Positions 1 to 9,203 are shown, numbered from the stretch's first letter. The stretch: 64,000 nt of DNA from Flavobacterium pectinovorum (GCF_900142715.1 NZ_FRBX01000001.1:186001-250000), one strand, 5' to 3'. Numbers and translations: made by a program. Notes: generated by a model from the letters alone, not told the origin.

Positions 1-50
1 TTATAAAACAGATAGAAGCATAAAATGGAAGATTATGTTTTTATGGACAG

Positions 51-83
51 CCGTCTTGTATTTCATGCAAGGCGGTTTTTTTT
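51..83 (+). terminator. Rho-independent terminator
   Basis: CCGTCTTG pairs with CAAGGCGG across a short loop and is followed by eight T. It probably ends a plus-strand transcript that begins left of the window. Confidence 0.7.
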
Positions 84-405
84 GTAATATGCATTTTTAC
101 ATCAGATTTAACTTTGCATAGACATATAGAAAATGGCTCTCAATACTAAGAAATAGCTCACTCCGCAGTTTATCTCTCAAGTCCCTTATCATTTGCTGCT
201 ATTTCATCATTATGCTTTCGAAATCCTTCCAGTACTTGGTTGTACTTTTATAAAGATTAAAAAAATTACTTTTTTATTTTTTTGGTGAAGTATATAAAGT
301 TTCGAACTAATTCCATAAGCCTGAATTTTGCTGAGTTTCTAGTTTTCAAAAACCCCATGTACCACGAATGTGCCACAAAGATTTTACGCGATTTTATAAA
401 TATTG

Positions 406-467
406 AAAAGCGGTATAAAAGAAAAAACCCTGCAAATCGTTTGATTTGCAGGGTTTACCGCTTTTTT
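406..467. terminator. Nested bidirectional terminator hairpin
   Basis: An inner perfect stem (ACCCTGCAAATC against GATTTGCAGGGT) sits inside an outer stem (AAAAGCGGTA against TACCGCTTTT). A-rich and T-rich flanks allow it to act on both strands. It lies just downstream of the leftward tRNA-Ser and is the probable tRNA terminator. Confidence 0.65.
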
Positions 468-521
468 AGGCTTTTTTGAAAACTTTGAAAATTTTATTTT
501 TCCTTTGTTTTCGCGCCTTCG

Positions 522-606
522 CGGAGAAAGAGGGATTCGAACCCCCGGACCTGTTACAGTCAACAGTTTTCAAGACTGCCGCATTCGACCGCTCTGCCAT
601 TTCTCC
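522..606 (-). tRNA. tRNA-Ser (anticodon UGA)
   Basis: Read on the minus strand, the acceptor stem GGAGAAA pairs with TTTCTCC, followed by discriminator G, as usual for serine tRNAs. The anticodon loop is CTTGAAA, giving UGA. There is a long variable arm typical of class II tRNAs, and a T-loop GGTTCGAATCC. The CCA end is not encoded. Length is 85 nt. Confidence 0.95.
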
Positions 607-766
607 AGTATGTTGCGATCATTTGCTGATTGCGAGTGCAAATATAAGACCCTTTTTCGGTTCTCAAAACTTTTTTTAAGCTTTTTTACTGATTATTTTA
701 AATTAATTTTCAAGTGCTTCATAATCAGTATTTATTTTAAAAACATTTTTACGTTAAATAACGTGA

Positions 767-1156
767 TTAATCTAAAATTGGTGTTGGTTTCTTGTTTTCA
801 TCAACTGCAACAAACGAAAAAGTTCCTGAAACTACCGTTTCACGAAGCTCCGAATACATCTGTTCCATGAAAATATCAACGTGAATTTTACAGCTGGTTC
901 TTCCTACGCTATCAACTTTTGCAACTAATTCGATTAAAGTTCCGGCCGGAATTGCTTTTTTAAAATCAATTTGACCAGTTGAAATCGTCACAACTTTCTT
1001 TCTGCTGAATCTTGTGGCACAAATAAAAGCCACTTCATCCATAAGATGAAGCGCAGTTCCCCCAAATAATGTATCATAATGATTTGTAGTACTCGGAAAA
1101 ACTGCTTTAAATATGTGAGTCTCTGCTTTTGAAATTCGTTCTTCTAAAGTCCCCAT
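767..1156 (-). CDS. Acyl-CoA thioesterase, hotdog fold (YciA-like)
   Basis: A 129-residue single hotdog-domain protein. The N-terminal segment HYDTLFGGTALHLMDEVA fits the N...LFGG..L..MD motif of YciA/BACH-type acyl-CoA thioesterases, with the conserved Asp on the hotdog helix. A beta-rich VVTISTGQIDFKKAIPAG stretch follows. These enzymes hydrolyse acyl-CoA in the cytoplasm; chain-length preference cannot be read from sequence. It sits one base downstream of ribBA on the same strand and is probably cotranscribed. The length is typical of the family. Confidence 0.85.
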   Translation of the reverse strand: MGTLEERISKAETHIFKAVFPSTTNHYDTLFGGTALHLMDEVAFICATRFSRKKVVTISTGQIDFKKAIPAGTLIELVAKVDSVGRTSCKIHVDIFMEQMYSELRETVVSGTFSFVAVDENKKPTPILD

Positions 1157-1157
1157 A

Positions 1158-2288
1158 TTAGTAGCTTACGTATTCAGTGATTTCAAGACCGTATCCAATC
1201 ATTCCAACACGCTTAGTTTGTTCTGTATTTGATACCAGTCTAATTTTTGAAATATCAATATCATGCAGAATTTGAGCTCCAATTCCGTAATCTTTACTGT
1301 CAATTACAATTTTTGGTGCTTTCAATGTGCCATTAGACTGTAAAGCTTTAAGTTCAGAAATTCTGTTTAGCAAGTTTACAGCAGACATATCCTGATTAAT
1401 AAAAATAATGGCACCTTTGCCGTTTTCATTAATCACCTTAAACATATCGTCTAATTGCTGTTCTGCATTATTTGTCAGAGTACCTAATAAATCATTATTT
1501 ACCTGCGAAGAGTGAATTCTTGTTAAGATAGGTTCTCCAAGATTCCACGTTCCTTTCGTTAAAGCAATATGAATTTGTTTATTTGTCGTTTGTTCGTAAG
1601 CTCTTAATCTAAAAGTTCCAAAACGGGTTTCAATATCAAAATCCTCTTTCTTAACAATTAAACTGTCGTGCTGCATTCTGTAAGCTACAAGATCTTCAAT
1701 CGAAACTAATTTTAAATTGAATTTTTTAGCCACGTTCACAAGTTCCGGCAAACGAGACATAGTTCCGTCTTCATTTAAAATTTCACAGATTACACCAGCT
1801 GATTTAAATCCTGCCAATCTTGCAAAATCAATTGCCGCTTCCGTATGTCCTGTTCTTCTTAAAACACCACCTTGTTTGGCTACCAAAGGAAAAATATGTC
1901 CAGGTCTTGCCAATTCATGTGGTTTTACATTTGCATCCGTCAGTGCTAATACTGTTTTTGCCCTGTCTGCTGCTGAAATTCCTGTTGTTACTCCATGTCC
2001 TTTTAAATCTACAGAAACTGTAAAAGCAGTTTCCATATGATCTGTATTATTAGTAACCATTGGTCTTAAATCCAATTCTTTACAACGGCTTTCTGTTAAT
2101 GGAGCGCAAATTAATCCACGTCCGTGTGTAGCCATGAAATTGATCATTTCCGGAGTTACTTTTTCGGCTGCAGCCAAAAAATCACCTTCATTTTCACGAT
2201 CTTCATCATCGACTACAATGATTACTTTACCTTGACGAATATCCTCTATAGCTTCTTCAATGGTATTAAGTTGTATTTTTGTTGACAT
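1158..2288 (-). CDS. ribB: 3,4-dihydroxy-2-butanone-4-phosphate synthase with degenerate GTP cyclohydrolase II domain
   Basis: Residues 1-205 form an intact RibB domain. It has the acidic loop [30 protein letters not shown] and [10 protein letters not shown] motifs for making the four-carbon riboflavin precursor from ribulose 5-phosphate. Residues about 206-376 align by position with the RibA (GTP cyclohydrolase II) domain of RibBA fusions. However, the zinc-binding Cys cluster expected after the VRVHSE-like strand is replaced by [15 protein letters not shown] (about 257-271) with no cysteines. The second half is therefore probably not catalytic, and a separate ribA would be needed elsewhere. 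The start is well supported; lptG lies two bases upstream on the same strand. Confidence 0.9.
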   Translation of the reverse strand: MSTKIQLNTIEEAIEDIRQGKVIIVVDDEDRENEGDFLAAAEKVTPEMINFMATHGRGLICAPLTESRCKELDLRPMVTNNTDHMETAFTVSVDLKGHGVTTGISAADRAKTVLALTDANVKPHELARPGHIFPLVAKQGGVLRRTGHTEAAIDFARLAGFKSAGVICEILNEDGTMSRLPELVNVAKKFNLKLVSIEDLVAYRMQHDSLIVKKEDFDIETRFGTFRLRAYEQTTNKQIHIALTKGTWNLGEPILTRIHSSQVNNDLLGTLTNNAEQQLDDMFKVINENGKGAIIFINQDMSAVNLLNRISELKALQSNGTLKAPKIVIDSKDYGIGAQILHDIDISKIRLVSNTEQTKRVGMIGYGLEITEYVSY

Positions 2289-2290
2289 AA

Positions 2291-3745
2291 TTATTGTTTG
2301 TTTTGAGCGGGAAAAAAGCGCTCGGAAATTTTTTGAAACAGTTGTGATATTGGAGTTGTAATGGCATCAAAATTAATTAATCCATTGTCGTTTGTGGCAC
2401 GATATGTTAATAAAACCGCCAATGGCAGTAGTATAAAAGAAGACATCCATGAGCCCATAAAAGGAGTCATACCGCCTTCCTGCGAAAGTCTTTTTCCAAA
2501 AGTATTAATAAAGTGGAATGTAATAAAAATCAAAACCGCAAATACAATTGGTAAACCAAGTCCACCTTTACGGATGATAGCGCCTAATGGAGCGCCGATA
2601 AAAAACATTAAAAAACAGGCAAAAGCAATTACAAATTTCTCGTATAATGCGCTTAAATGTTTATTAATATCTCTTTGTTTGTCTTTTAAATCTTTTTGAG
2701 TCGATTCGATAGAGTAGATGTTACTTGTAACAGTACTGCTTGCCATTTTTAAAATATCAGACTTTTGTTTGTTGGTGTACAGAGATAAAAGATCATTTGG
2801 TAATGCTTTTTTCTTTTTGTCTGTTTTTAAAACTTTAGGAGAAGCTTTGATTCCAACACGCTGATTTATATTTTCTGAAAATGAAACTATTTCGTTATTC
2901 AGGTTTTTATTTAAGGAGTCTAAAGTATAGCGTAATTCATTTACATTCAGCATTCCGTTTGTACTGTTTACACTTGCCTGATTCTCATCAACTTTGTTTA
3001 GTTCGGATAAATCAATGTTGATAATTTGTTTTTTAAAATCACTTTTTATAAAAGGAAGTTTAGAACGATCTTCATATTTTTTTGGAGTTACATCCTGATA
3101 ATAATAACCGTCATTTAAAACAAGTTTTAAAATACTTGATTTTTCATTACTGATTAATTCACCATCTTTAGCTTTTATAACAGTTTTGTTTTCGCCAAAA
3201 CTATTTGCTTTTTCATGAATCGTAACCCCGGTTAAAATGTTTCCGTTTTCGCCTGATTTTTTGTTTACCTTAATATTATATGTTCCAACATCGTTAAACT
3301 GACCTTCAGCGATAGCCATAGCGGGCTTGGCCTGAGCAATGTTTTTTCTGAAATTGACAAATTTATATTCAGCATACGGAATCACATTATTGGCAAACCA
3401 AAACGCAACAATACTTAATACGAAGATAAAAATGATTAAAACCCGCATTGCCCTTTGCAATGATATTCCCGAAGATTTCATAGCTGCAAACTCATAGTTT
3501 TCAGCTAAATTTCCGAAAGTCATAATCGACGAGAGTAAAACCGATAAAGGTAAAACCAACGGAATAATTCGAGGCATTGAGAAAAGAAGGAACTTTATAA
3601 CCAATATCAAATCTAGGTCTTTACCTGCTAATTCAGAGATAAAGAGCCATACAGTTTGAAGAATGAATATAAAAAAAAGGATTACAAATACCGTAGTAAA
3701 TGTAATCAGAAATGTTTTTAGTAAGTATTTGTCTAAAATTTTCAA
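2291..3745 (-). CDS. LptF/LptG family permease (YjgP/YjgQ)
   Basis: A 484-residue inner-membrane protein. It begins MKILDKYLLKTFLITF, the usual amphipathic start of LptF/LptG, with three N-terminal membrane helices (about 11-33, 55-80, 98-118), a long periplasmic region (about 130-370) and three C-terminal helices. By family it pairs with LptB to extract LPS toward the outer membrane. The periplasmic domain is longer than in E. coli LptG, with a low-complexity Lys/Asn/Ser stretch near 290-340. It lies in a chain with lolA-like and ftsK genes upstream and ribB downstream. Which of LptF or LptG it represents cannot be decided by eye. Confidence 0.88.
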   Translation of the reverse strand: MKILDKYLLKTFLITFTTVFVILFFIFILQTVWLFISELAGKDLDLILVIKFLLFSMPRIIPLVLPLSVLLSSIMTFGNLAENYEFAAMKSSGISLQRAMRVLIIFIFVLSIVAFWFANNVIPYAEYKFVNFRKNIAQAKPAMAIAEGQFNDVGTYNIKVNKKSGENGNILTGVTIHEKANSFGENKTVIKAKDGELISNEKSSILKLVLNDGYYYQDVTPKKYEDRSKLPFIKSDFKKQIINIDLSELNKVDENQASVNSTNGMLNVNELRYTLDSLNKNLNNEIVSFSENINQRVGIKASPKVLKTDKKKKALPNDLLSLYTNKQKSDILKMASSTVTSNIYSIESTQKDLKDKQRDINKHLSALYEKFVIAFACFLMFFIGAPLGAIIRKGGLGLPIVFAVLIFITFHFINTFGKRLSQEGGMTPFMGSWMSSFILLPLAVLLTYRATNDNGLINFDAITTPISQLFQKISERFFPAQNKQ

Positions 3746-3752
3746 CCTTGGT

Positions 3753-4445
3753 TTAATCTAATTTGTTGATGTAGTATTTTGGATATTTGCTCGCTACAAA
3801 GGTAAATTGATTTTTTGATAAAGGCTGATTGGTTTTAAAAGAATTAACGGTTAAAGTGGTTTTTGTTCCATTTTTTCCTGTTTCAATCAAATTGTAGATG
3901 TGTTTTGTTTGTACATCAATACCTAAAAGAATCTCTTTTCTTTGATCTTTGGTGTTTGTAGGTGCTAATTTAATGTATTGAATTTTTCTTCCTTTTACAT
4001 TTTGAACAATATCCATATTGTATTTGTATCCCGAATTAAAGAAAGTAAGCATTTTTGAAGGCGTAATAGCATTATCGTCTTTTTCGTTTACTTTTGAAAT
4101 AGTAACTTCTTCGTCTTCAGGAACAATAGTATACGTTTTTTGTCCGTCGAATATTTTAGTAACGCCCATGAAATTTAATACATATTGATTGCCTTTCATT
4201 ACAACATTTCCTTTGCTGTCCTGATTGATATTTTCTTTAGCATTGTTCAAAGAATATTTAAAGTCAATAGCAATATTGTCGTAACTTTTTATTTTGGCTG
4301 TTACCTGGTTCAATAAATCCTTTGCTTTTTTATCCTGAGCCTGAATAGAAGTAAAGCTCAAAAGAAATAAAAGTGCTATTTGTAAGCATTTTTTAGTTCT
4401 GTTTTTGATAGAATTGTTGTTGATTTCTTGAATTTTTGCTTTCAT
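3753..4445 (-). CDS. LolA-like outer-membrane lipoprotein carrier
   Basis: About 230 residues when started at the Met giving MKAKIQEINNN. A signal peptide follows (KKCLQIALLFLLSFTSIQAQ), then a LolA-type half-barrel: IAIDFKYSLNNA, GNVVMKGNQYVLNFMG, then ITKIFDGQKTYTIVPE-like strands. LolA carries lipoproteins across the periplasm. An in-frame Met further upstream (4466) would overlap the end of ftsK; I chose the shorter start because it leaves ftsK intact and still encodes the whole signal. It sits between ftsK and the LPS permease, so the cluster concerns envelope biogenesis. Confidence 0.8.
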   Translation of the reverse strand: MKAKIQEINNNSIKNRTKKCLQIALLFLLSFTSIQAQDKKAKDLLNQVTAKIKSYDNIAIDFKYSLNNAKENINQDSKGNVVMKGNQYVLNFMGVTKIFDGQKTYTIVPEDEEVTISKVNEKDDNAITPSKMLTFFNSGYKYNMDIVQNVKGRKIQYIKLAPTNTKDQRKEILLGIDVQTKHIYNLIETGKNGTKTTLTVNSFKTNQPLSKNQFTFVASKYPKYYINKLD

Positions 4446-4452
4446 GATAGAA

Positions 4453-6903
4453 TTAATTTTGTTCATTGTTAAAAAATTGATCAAGAGCACTTAAATCTAA
4501 GATGTTCACACTACGTGCTTTACTGCCTTCAAACGGACCAACAATACCGGCTGCCTCCAGTTGATCGATCAAACGACCTGCTCTGTTGTATCCTAATTTT
4601 AATTTTCTTTGCAATAAAGATGCTGAACCTTGTTGTGCATTGACAATAATTTCAGCGGCTTCTCTAAATAAAGTATCTCTTTCGGAAATATCTATATCAA
4701 GATTAATGCCATTTTCTTCTCCAACAAACTCCGGAAGCAAATATGCTGTGGCATATGCTTTTTGTGAACCAATAAAATCTGTAATTTTTTCAACCTCAGG
4801 TGTATCAATGAAAGCACACTGAACACGGGTTACATCATTTCCATTTGTATATAATAAATCTCCGCGACCAATTAACTGATCGGCTCCCTGAGTATCCAAA
4901 ATAGTTCTTGAATCAATTTTTGAAGTAACTCTAAAAGCAATTCTCGCGGGAAAATTCGCTTTAATCAAACCTGTAATTACGTTTACCGAAGGTCTTTGTG
5001 TTGCGATAATCAAGTGAATACCAATAGCACGGGCTAACTGAGCCAAACGCGCAATCGGAATTTCGACTTCTTTGCCGGCTGTCATAATCAAATCGGCAAA
5101 CTCATCGACAACTAAAACAATGTAAGGTAAAAATCGGTGTCCAGCTTCGGGATTTAATTTTCTCGATTTGAATTTTTCGTTGTATTCTTTAATATTACGC
5201 ACCATTGCATCTTTCAACAATGAATAACGATTGTCCATTTCAACGCAAAGTGAATTTAACGTGTTCACTACTTTTGCATTGTCTGTAATAATCGCATCTC
5301 CTGCATCAGGAAGTTTGGCTAAATAATGTCTTTCAATTTTATTGAAAAGCGTAAGTTCTACTTTTTTCGGATCGACCAAAACGAATTTTACTTCTGCCGG
5401 ATGTTTTTTATATAAAAGCGAAGTTAAGACTGCATTTAATCCAACCGATTTTCCTTGTCCGGTAGCACCCGCCATTAATAGGTGGGGCATTTTGGCTAAA
5501 TCGACAACAAAAGTTTCGTTTGAAATAGTTTTTCCTAAGGCAATTGGCAGCTCCATTTCAGCTTCCTGAAACTTTGCAGATCCAATAACGCTTTTCATAG
5601 AAACCATAGTAGGATTCTTGTTTGGAACCTCAATACCAATTGTTCCTTTTCCTGGAATCGGCGCAATAATACGAATTCCTAATGCCGAAAGTGACAAAGC
5701 AATATCATCTTCTAAACTCTTAATTTTAGAAATCCTGATTCCTGCTTCCGGTACAATTTCGTATAAAGTTACCGATGGACCAACGGTAGCTTTAATCTGT
5801 GCAATTTCAATTTTGTAGTTACGAAGTGTATCTACAATTTTGTTTTTATTTTCTTCTAATTCTTCCTGATTAATTGTGATCCCGCCTGTCGAATATTCTT
5901 TTAATAGATCGATGGTTGGGAATTTATAATTTGATAAATCCAAAGTTGGGTCAAATAAACCAAAATCAGCAACCAAGCGAGAAGCCAGATTTTCTTCGAT
6001 AATATCTTCCTCTTCCGGTTTTTCGATAACTAATTCGTCGTTGTGAACAGGAGTTTCCGTTACCGGATTTATATTCATCTGAACTGGTTTTAAAACCGGA
6101 TTTAAATCAATTTCAGATGAATTTGTAATAGTTGGTTTTAAAGCCTCTTTGTTGATTTCGAATTGAGTATCTTCCGTTTTTAAATGAATATTATCTAATT
6201 CAGGATCTTCTTCCTCAATAGCAAATTCTTCTAAATTATACGCGCTTTCAGGTTGTGGCTGGGTATTCAAAGAGCTTAATTCTGTTTTTAATTCTTTTTT
6301 AGTTGAATCAAAATACGATTGAATTTTCTCTGGAGATAATTTTATTTTGAAAATCAGATACACGATTAATCCAAAAAGCAAGGCCAGTAAAGTCCCTGTT
6401 TTTCCGATGTAATCCTGTGAAAATAAGTTTAATTCATAGCCAATTGTTCCGCCCAATTCTGGTGCAGAAGTAGCAAAGAATCCAAATAATATGGATACAA
6501 TAATAATAGCAAATAAATCCCAAAACCAGATATTTTTTAGCTTTCTGAGCGATAACTCCAAAGCCAGAAACATTCCGGTAAGGAAAAACAATCGCACAAG
6601 TATAAAAGATGCGATTCCAAAACCTCTGTATACAATCAAATCGGCAAGATAAGCGCCAAATTTCCCTAGCCAGTTTTGTACAACTTCAGATCGATCATCA
6701 AGCTGGCTAACAGCGCTTTGATCTAATTGCCATTGTCCGTTGACATAAAAAGAAATAAATGCAACTAATAATGCAATAGAAAATAATATCAAAAGACAGC
6801 CCATAACAAAACGTTGTTGTTTGTTAGGTCTCCAAGATTTTAAACTCTCAGCTTTTGGTTCGGTTTTTTTATTTACAGTATCTTTTTTGGTTGTTTTTGC
6901 CAT
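4453..6903 (-). CDS. ftsK: DNA translocase FtsK/SpoIIIE
   Basis: An 816-residue protein. Four N-terminal membrane helices lie between about residues 30 and 187, followed by an acidic linker (about 200-330). The motor domain has Walker A GATGQGKS near residue 476 and Walker B VLVVDEFADLIM. A C-terminal winged-helix gamma domain (ASLLQRKLKLGYNRAGRLIDQLEAAGIV) closes it and would read the KOPS-equivalent. It pumps chromosome DNA through the division septum and helps dimer resolution. Length and order are standard for Bacteroidota FtsK. It is the upstream gene of the lolA-like, lptG-like and ribB chain. Confidence 0.95.
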   Translation of the reverse strand: MAKTTKKDTVNKKTEPKAESLKSWRPNKQQRFVMGCLLILFSIALLVAFISFYVNGQWQLDQSAVSQLDDRSEVVQNWLGKFGAYLADLIVYRGFGIASFILVRLFFLTGMFLALELSLRKLKNIWFWDLFAIIIVSILFGFFATSAPELGGTIGYELNLFSQDYIGKTGTLLALLFGLIVYLIFKIKLSPEKIQSYFDSTKKELKTELSSLNTQPQPESAYNLEEFAIEEEDPELDNIHLKTEDTQFEINKEALKPTITNSSEIDLNPVLKPVQMNINPVTETPVHNDELVIEKPEEEDIIEENLASRLVADFGLFDPTLDLSNYKFPTIDLLKEYSTGGITINQEELEENKNKIVDTLRNYKIEIAQIKATVGPSVTLYEIVPEAGIRISKIKSLEDDIALSLSALGIRIIAPIPGKGTIGIEVPNKNPTMVSMKSVIGSAKFQEAEMELPIALGKTISNETFVVDLAKMPHLLMAGATGQGKSVGLNAVLTSLLYKKHPAEVKFVLVDPKKVELTLFNKIERHYLAKLPDAGDAIITDNAKVVNTLNSLCVEMDNRYSLLKDAMVRNIKEYNEKFKSRKLNPEAGHRFLPYIVLVVDEFADLIMTAGKEVEIPIARLAQLARAIGIHLIIATQRPSVNVITGLIKANFPARIAFRVTSKIDSRTILDTQGADQLIGRGDLLYTNGNDVTRVQCAFIDTPEVEKITDFIGSQKAYATAYLLPEFVGEENGINLDIDISERDTLFREAAEIIVNAQQGSASLLQRKLKLGYNRAGRLIDQLEAAGIVGPFEGSKARSVNILDLSALDQFFNNEQN

Positions 6904-6921
6904 TCTTGCGTTTAGTATTGC

Positions 6922-7296
6922 CTATATAAATTTGGGTATATAAATAATCAAGCCTATTGCTATTGCTGTCATTGCGGCAAAAAATACCGCTCCTGCAGCA
7001 ATATCTTTAATAAATCCGATTCTTTTGCTGTAATCAGGATGAATAAAGTCGGCAATTTTTTCTACAGCCGTATTCAATCCCTCAATGCTCATTACTAAAC
7101 CGATGGCTAATACCTGGAAAAGCCATTCGGTTTGTGAAATATTAAAATAGAACCCCGCAATGGTCATAATAATTCCCAAAGAGAATTGAACCATGATGCT
7201 ATGTTCTGTTTTTATAAGTTTAACAGCTCCGTTAAAAGCATAAGTCATGCTTTTTAATCGACCTGTTACAAAGGTATTATCTTTTTCAAATGCCAT
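6922..7296 (-). CDS. Diacylglycerol/undecaprenol kinase, DgkA family
   Basis: A 124-residue integral membrane protein with three hydrophobic helices (about 37-55, 58-76, 96-120). The motif IEGLNTAVEKIADFI matches the E..N.A.E...D signature of prokaryotic diacylglycerol kinases. By family it phosphorylates a membrane lipid alcohol, either diacylglycerol or undecaprenol; the substrate is not evident here. It follows tpx on the same strand by about 10 nt and precedes ftsK by 18 nt, so it may be cotranscribed with either. Confidence 0.88.
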   Translation of the reverse strand: MAFEKDNTFVTGRLKSMTYAFNGAVKLIKTEHSIMVQFSLGIIMTIAGFYFNISQTEWLFQVLAIGLVMSIEGLNTAVEKIADFIHPDYSKRIGFIKDIAAGAVFFAAMTAIAIGLIIYIPKFI

Positions 7297-7306
7297 TATC
7301 TGGATA

Positions 7307-7804
7307 TTATAGTGCTGCTAAAGCTGCTTCGTAATTTGGTTCGTTTGCAATTTCAGCAACTTGTTCTGTATGAAGAACTTTTCCGTCAGCATCAACCACA
7401 ATGATTGCTCTTGAGTGTAAACCGGCTAAAGGTCCATCAAGGATTTCTAAACCATTTGTTTTACCAAAAGAACCTTCTTTAAAATCAGATAAGTTTACAA
7501 CATTCTCTAATCCTTCAGCACCACAAAAACGTTTTTGAGCAAATGGTAAATCTCTCGAAATACACAAAACAGTAGTGTTTTCTAAATTGCTTGCACTTTC
7601 GTTGAATTTTCTAACAGAAGTCGCACAAGTTCCCGTATCGATACTTGGAAAAATATTTAAAACTAATTTTTTACCAGCAAAATTGCTTAATGAAGCTACT
7701 GATAAATCATTTTGTACTAATTTGAAATCAGCAAGTTGTGAACCTACTTTTGGTAATTCTCCTGATGTATGAACTGGATTTCCTCCTAATGTTATTGAAG
7801 CCAT
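7307..7804 (-). CDS. tpx: Thiol peroxidase Tpx
   Basis: A 165-residue atypical 2-Cys peroxiredoxin. The peroxidatic Cys60 lies in [15 protein letters not shown] and the resolving Cys94 in [15 protein letters not shown], the standard Tpx spacing. It reduces hydroperoxides in the cytoplasm or periplasm using thioredoxin. No signal peptide is seen. A Bacteroidota-type promoter lies about 25 nt upstream (annotated separately). A second peroxiredoxin and a thioredoxin lie within 2 kb on the same strand. Confidence 0.95.
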   Translation of the reverse strand: MASITLGGNPVHTSGELPKVGSQLADFKLVQNDLSVASLSNFAGKKLVLNIFPSIDTGTCATSVRKFNESASNLENTTVLCISRDLPFAQKRFCGAEGLENVVNLSDFKEGSFGKTNGLEILDGPLAGLHSRAIIVVDADGKVLHTEQVAEIANEPNYEAALAAL

Positions 7805-7826
7805 GGTGATTTTTTTTAATGAGGTT

Positions 7827-7857
7827 CAAAAGTAAGGATTAATATTTGAATCTAAAA
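7827..7857 (-). promoter_or_regulatory. Bacteroidota-type promoter for tpx
   Basis: On the minus strand a TACTTTTG box fits TAnnTTTG (the -7 element of Bacteroidota sigma-ABfr). A T-rich -33 box lies 19 nt upstream. The box sits about 23 nt before the tpx start codon. Confidence 0.5.
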
Positions 7858-8207
7858 GTATTTGTTAGGCGTTGTCATCACAATTAAGCTAGTTATAAGA
7901 TAACGAATAATTTGTGAATTTATGTTGTGAATGTTCTGATTTTGTCTTTGTGGTTTTGTGTCGATATGGAACGCGGATGACGCTGATTCGCTTTGCGAAA
8001 ACACAGATTAACGCAGATTTTTTTTGTCTTTGCGAGGAACGAAGCAATCTCACTTAGTAAATCCTCAAAGTTTGCTTTTGTTAGTGCGGTTGCTTCGTTC
8101 ATCGCAATGACTTTGCTGGCGTAGACTTTTGTTTATTTTTTAAACTGAAAACGGCTGCTCCGCGAGAGGGATAGGAGCAATCCGCCGCGGCGGAGCGGAT
8201 AGCCCGA

Positions 8208-8266
8208 CAGCATTAGGGAAAGGGGCGAATAATGCTATGCTAGATTAGCCCCTTTTTCTAATGTTG
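8208..8266 (+). terminator. Long hairpin, possible terminator
   Basis: AGCATTAGGGAAAGGGGC pairs imperfectly with GCCCCTTTTTCTAATGTT around a loop that contains the small palindrome TGCTATGCTA. The T run inside the 3' arm is terminator-like, but no plus-strand gene precedes it, so it may belong to the adjacent repeat. Confidence 0.35.
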
Positions 8267-8361
8267 TCTCGCCCAAATAATTAGGCATAAAAAAAAGCGC
8301 TCTCTTGTTTAGAAAACGCTTCTTTAGTCATGTTTTTTTATTTTTCAGGAAAGAGGCCAGT

Positions 8362-8619
8362 TTATTTATCGATCGAACCTAAAACACGTTTCATGAACGC
8401 ATTTAAAGCTTCTTTTTTGTCAGTGCCCTGAGATACCATTTTGTGTACTTCAAGTGCGCCATACATATTTGAAATCAATTCGCCAATTACATCCAATTCT
8501 TCATCTTTTAAAGATGGAATCTCAGTCATAGCTTCTAAAACTTCAATAGTTTCGATGATATAATCCTGATCGTTTTCTTCGATAAATTGCGTTAATTGCT
8601 TTATTACAGGTAATTTCAT
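8362..8619 (-). CDS. Small conserved protein (possibly DUF6952 family)
   Basis: An 85-residue acidic, all-helical soluble protein (MKLPVIKQLTQFIEENDQDY). It has no membrane segment, signal or metal motif. Helices rich in Glu/Leu around EVLEAMTEIPSLKDEELD suggest a small bundle. I recall a Bacteroidota family of this size next to thioredoxin genes, but the name is from memory. It follows the thioredoxin gene by about 100 nt on the same strand, which suggests a role linked to the peroxide-reduction cluster. No function can be assigned. Confidence 0.7.
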   Translation of the reverse strand: MKLPVIKQLTQFIEENDQDYIIETIEVLEAMTEIPSLKDEELDVIGELISNMYGALEVHKMVSQGTDKKEALNAFMKRVLGSIDK

Positions 8620-8625
8620 ATTTCT

Positions 8626-8712
8626 GGATTTCTTAGATTTTTAGATATTAGACTTCTTAGACTTTCTTTAATTTAGGACAACATCTAAGAAGTCTAAAAT
8701 CTAAGTTAGTCT
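8626..8712. repeat. Imperfect palindrome between small gene and thioredoxin
   Basis: Words such as TTAGACTTCTTAGACTT on one arm are mirrored by AAGTCTAAAATCTAAG on the other, forming a long imperfect stem. It lies between two cotranscribed genes and could form an mRNA hairpin. Confidence 0.5.
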
Positions 8713-8723
8713 AACTAATCTCA

Positions 8724-9032
8724 TTATGCAATTGCGTTTACCAAGTCGATTAAAACTTCTTGTTTGTTGGTTTGAGTTTCTCCAACTAATTGTCCGTTTA
8801 CGAAAGTTGCGAATGTTGGCAAGTTGCTTACATTGGCTAATTTTCTTGATTCCGGAGAATTTTCTGCATCAACCAAAACAAAAGTGATAGCTTCATTTTC
8901 TGTCGCTAATTTTTTGAATTTTGGTTTCATAATACGGCAATTTCCACACCATGAAGCTGAATATTGTACTACTACTTTTTCGTTTTTAGCAACTAAATCT
9001 GCTAACGTATCTTCGTTTAAGTCGATTAACAT
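8724..9032 (-). CDS. Thioredoxin-family protein with CGNC active site
   Basis: A 102-residue thioredoxin fold. The active site is SASWCGNCRIMKPKFKKLA (Cys29 and Cys32), so the usual CGPC is CGNC. Replacing Pro with Asn generally raises the redox potential or alters partner choice. The cis-Pro region (SNLPTFATFVNG) is intact. There is no signal peptide, so it is cytoplasmic. It lies directly downstream of the 2-Cys peroxiredoxin gene on the same strand and is a likely reductant for it; that link is inferred from context. Confidence 0.88.
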   Translation of the reverse strand: MLIDLNEDTLADLVAKNEKVVVQYSASWCGNCRIMKPKFKKLATENEAITFVLVDAENSPESRKLANVSNLPTFATFVNGQLVGETQTNKQEVLIDLVNAIA

Positions 9033-9045
9033 ACCTTATTTATTT

Positions 9046-9196
9046 AAATTCCAAGTTTATAAATTCCAAATTCCAAATCATGCGATTGAACTTAGAAATG
9101 TTATACCTGAAATGTTATTGATTTTTGAATTGAATTTTCCAGTTTTTAAACTCCAAATTCCAATTGGAATTTGGAATTTAAAAATTTGGAATTTTA
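9046..9196. repeat. Nested palindromic repeat (AAATTCCAAATTCCAA)
   Basis: AAATTCCAAATTCCAA-type words near 9046-9077 are mirrored by TTGGAATTTGGAATTT words at 9164-9194. A small central palindrome CCAATTGG lies within the right arm. It fills the gap between the peroxiredoxin and thioredoxin genes. Confidence 0.6.
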
Positions 9197-9203
9197 TTTT
9201 TTC

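Larger units (their letters stand above)
1..521. other. Intergenic region left of tRNA-Ser
   Basis: No convincing gene is visible. The short open frames here lack family motifs, and one overlaps the tRNA antisense. The stretch holds two terminator-like hairpins, annotated separately. The remainder is AT-rich with nothing recognisable. Confidence 0.6.
7805..8361. repeat. Intergenic region with repeat fragments
   Basis: This 557-nt gap contains the tpx promoter and half of a dispersed repeat (about 7968-8022, beginning GCGGATGACGCTGATTC and ending CACAGATTAACGCAGATT). A possible diverged copy of the structured intergenic element lies at about 8151-8218, with a GC-rich CCGCCGCGGCGG hairpin. A strong hairpin follows at 8208-8266. 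A short open frame at 7920-8102 is built of repeat sequence and is unlikely to be a gene. Confidence 0.55.

Noticed and set aside
282..870. Several overlapping plus-strand open frames left of the thioesterase gene
   Set aside because: They run antisense through tRNA-Ser and hairpin sequence and show no protein-family pattern.
7920..8102. Open frame of 60 residues in the tpx downstream gap
   Set aside because: It is composed of dispersed repeat words and has no protein-family pattern.
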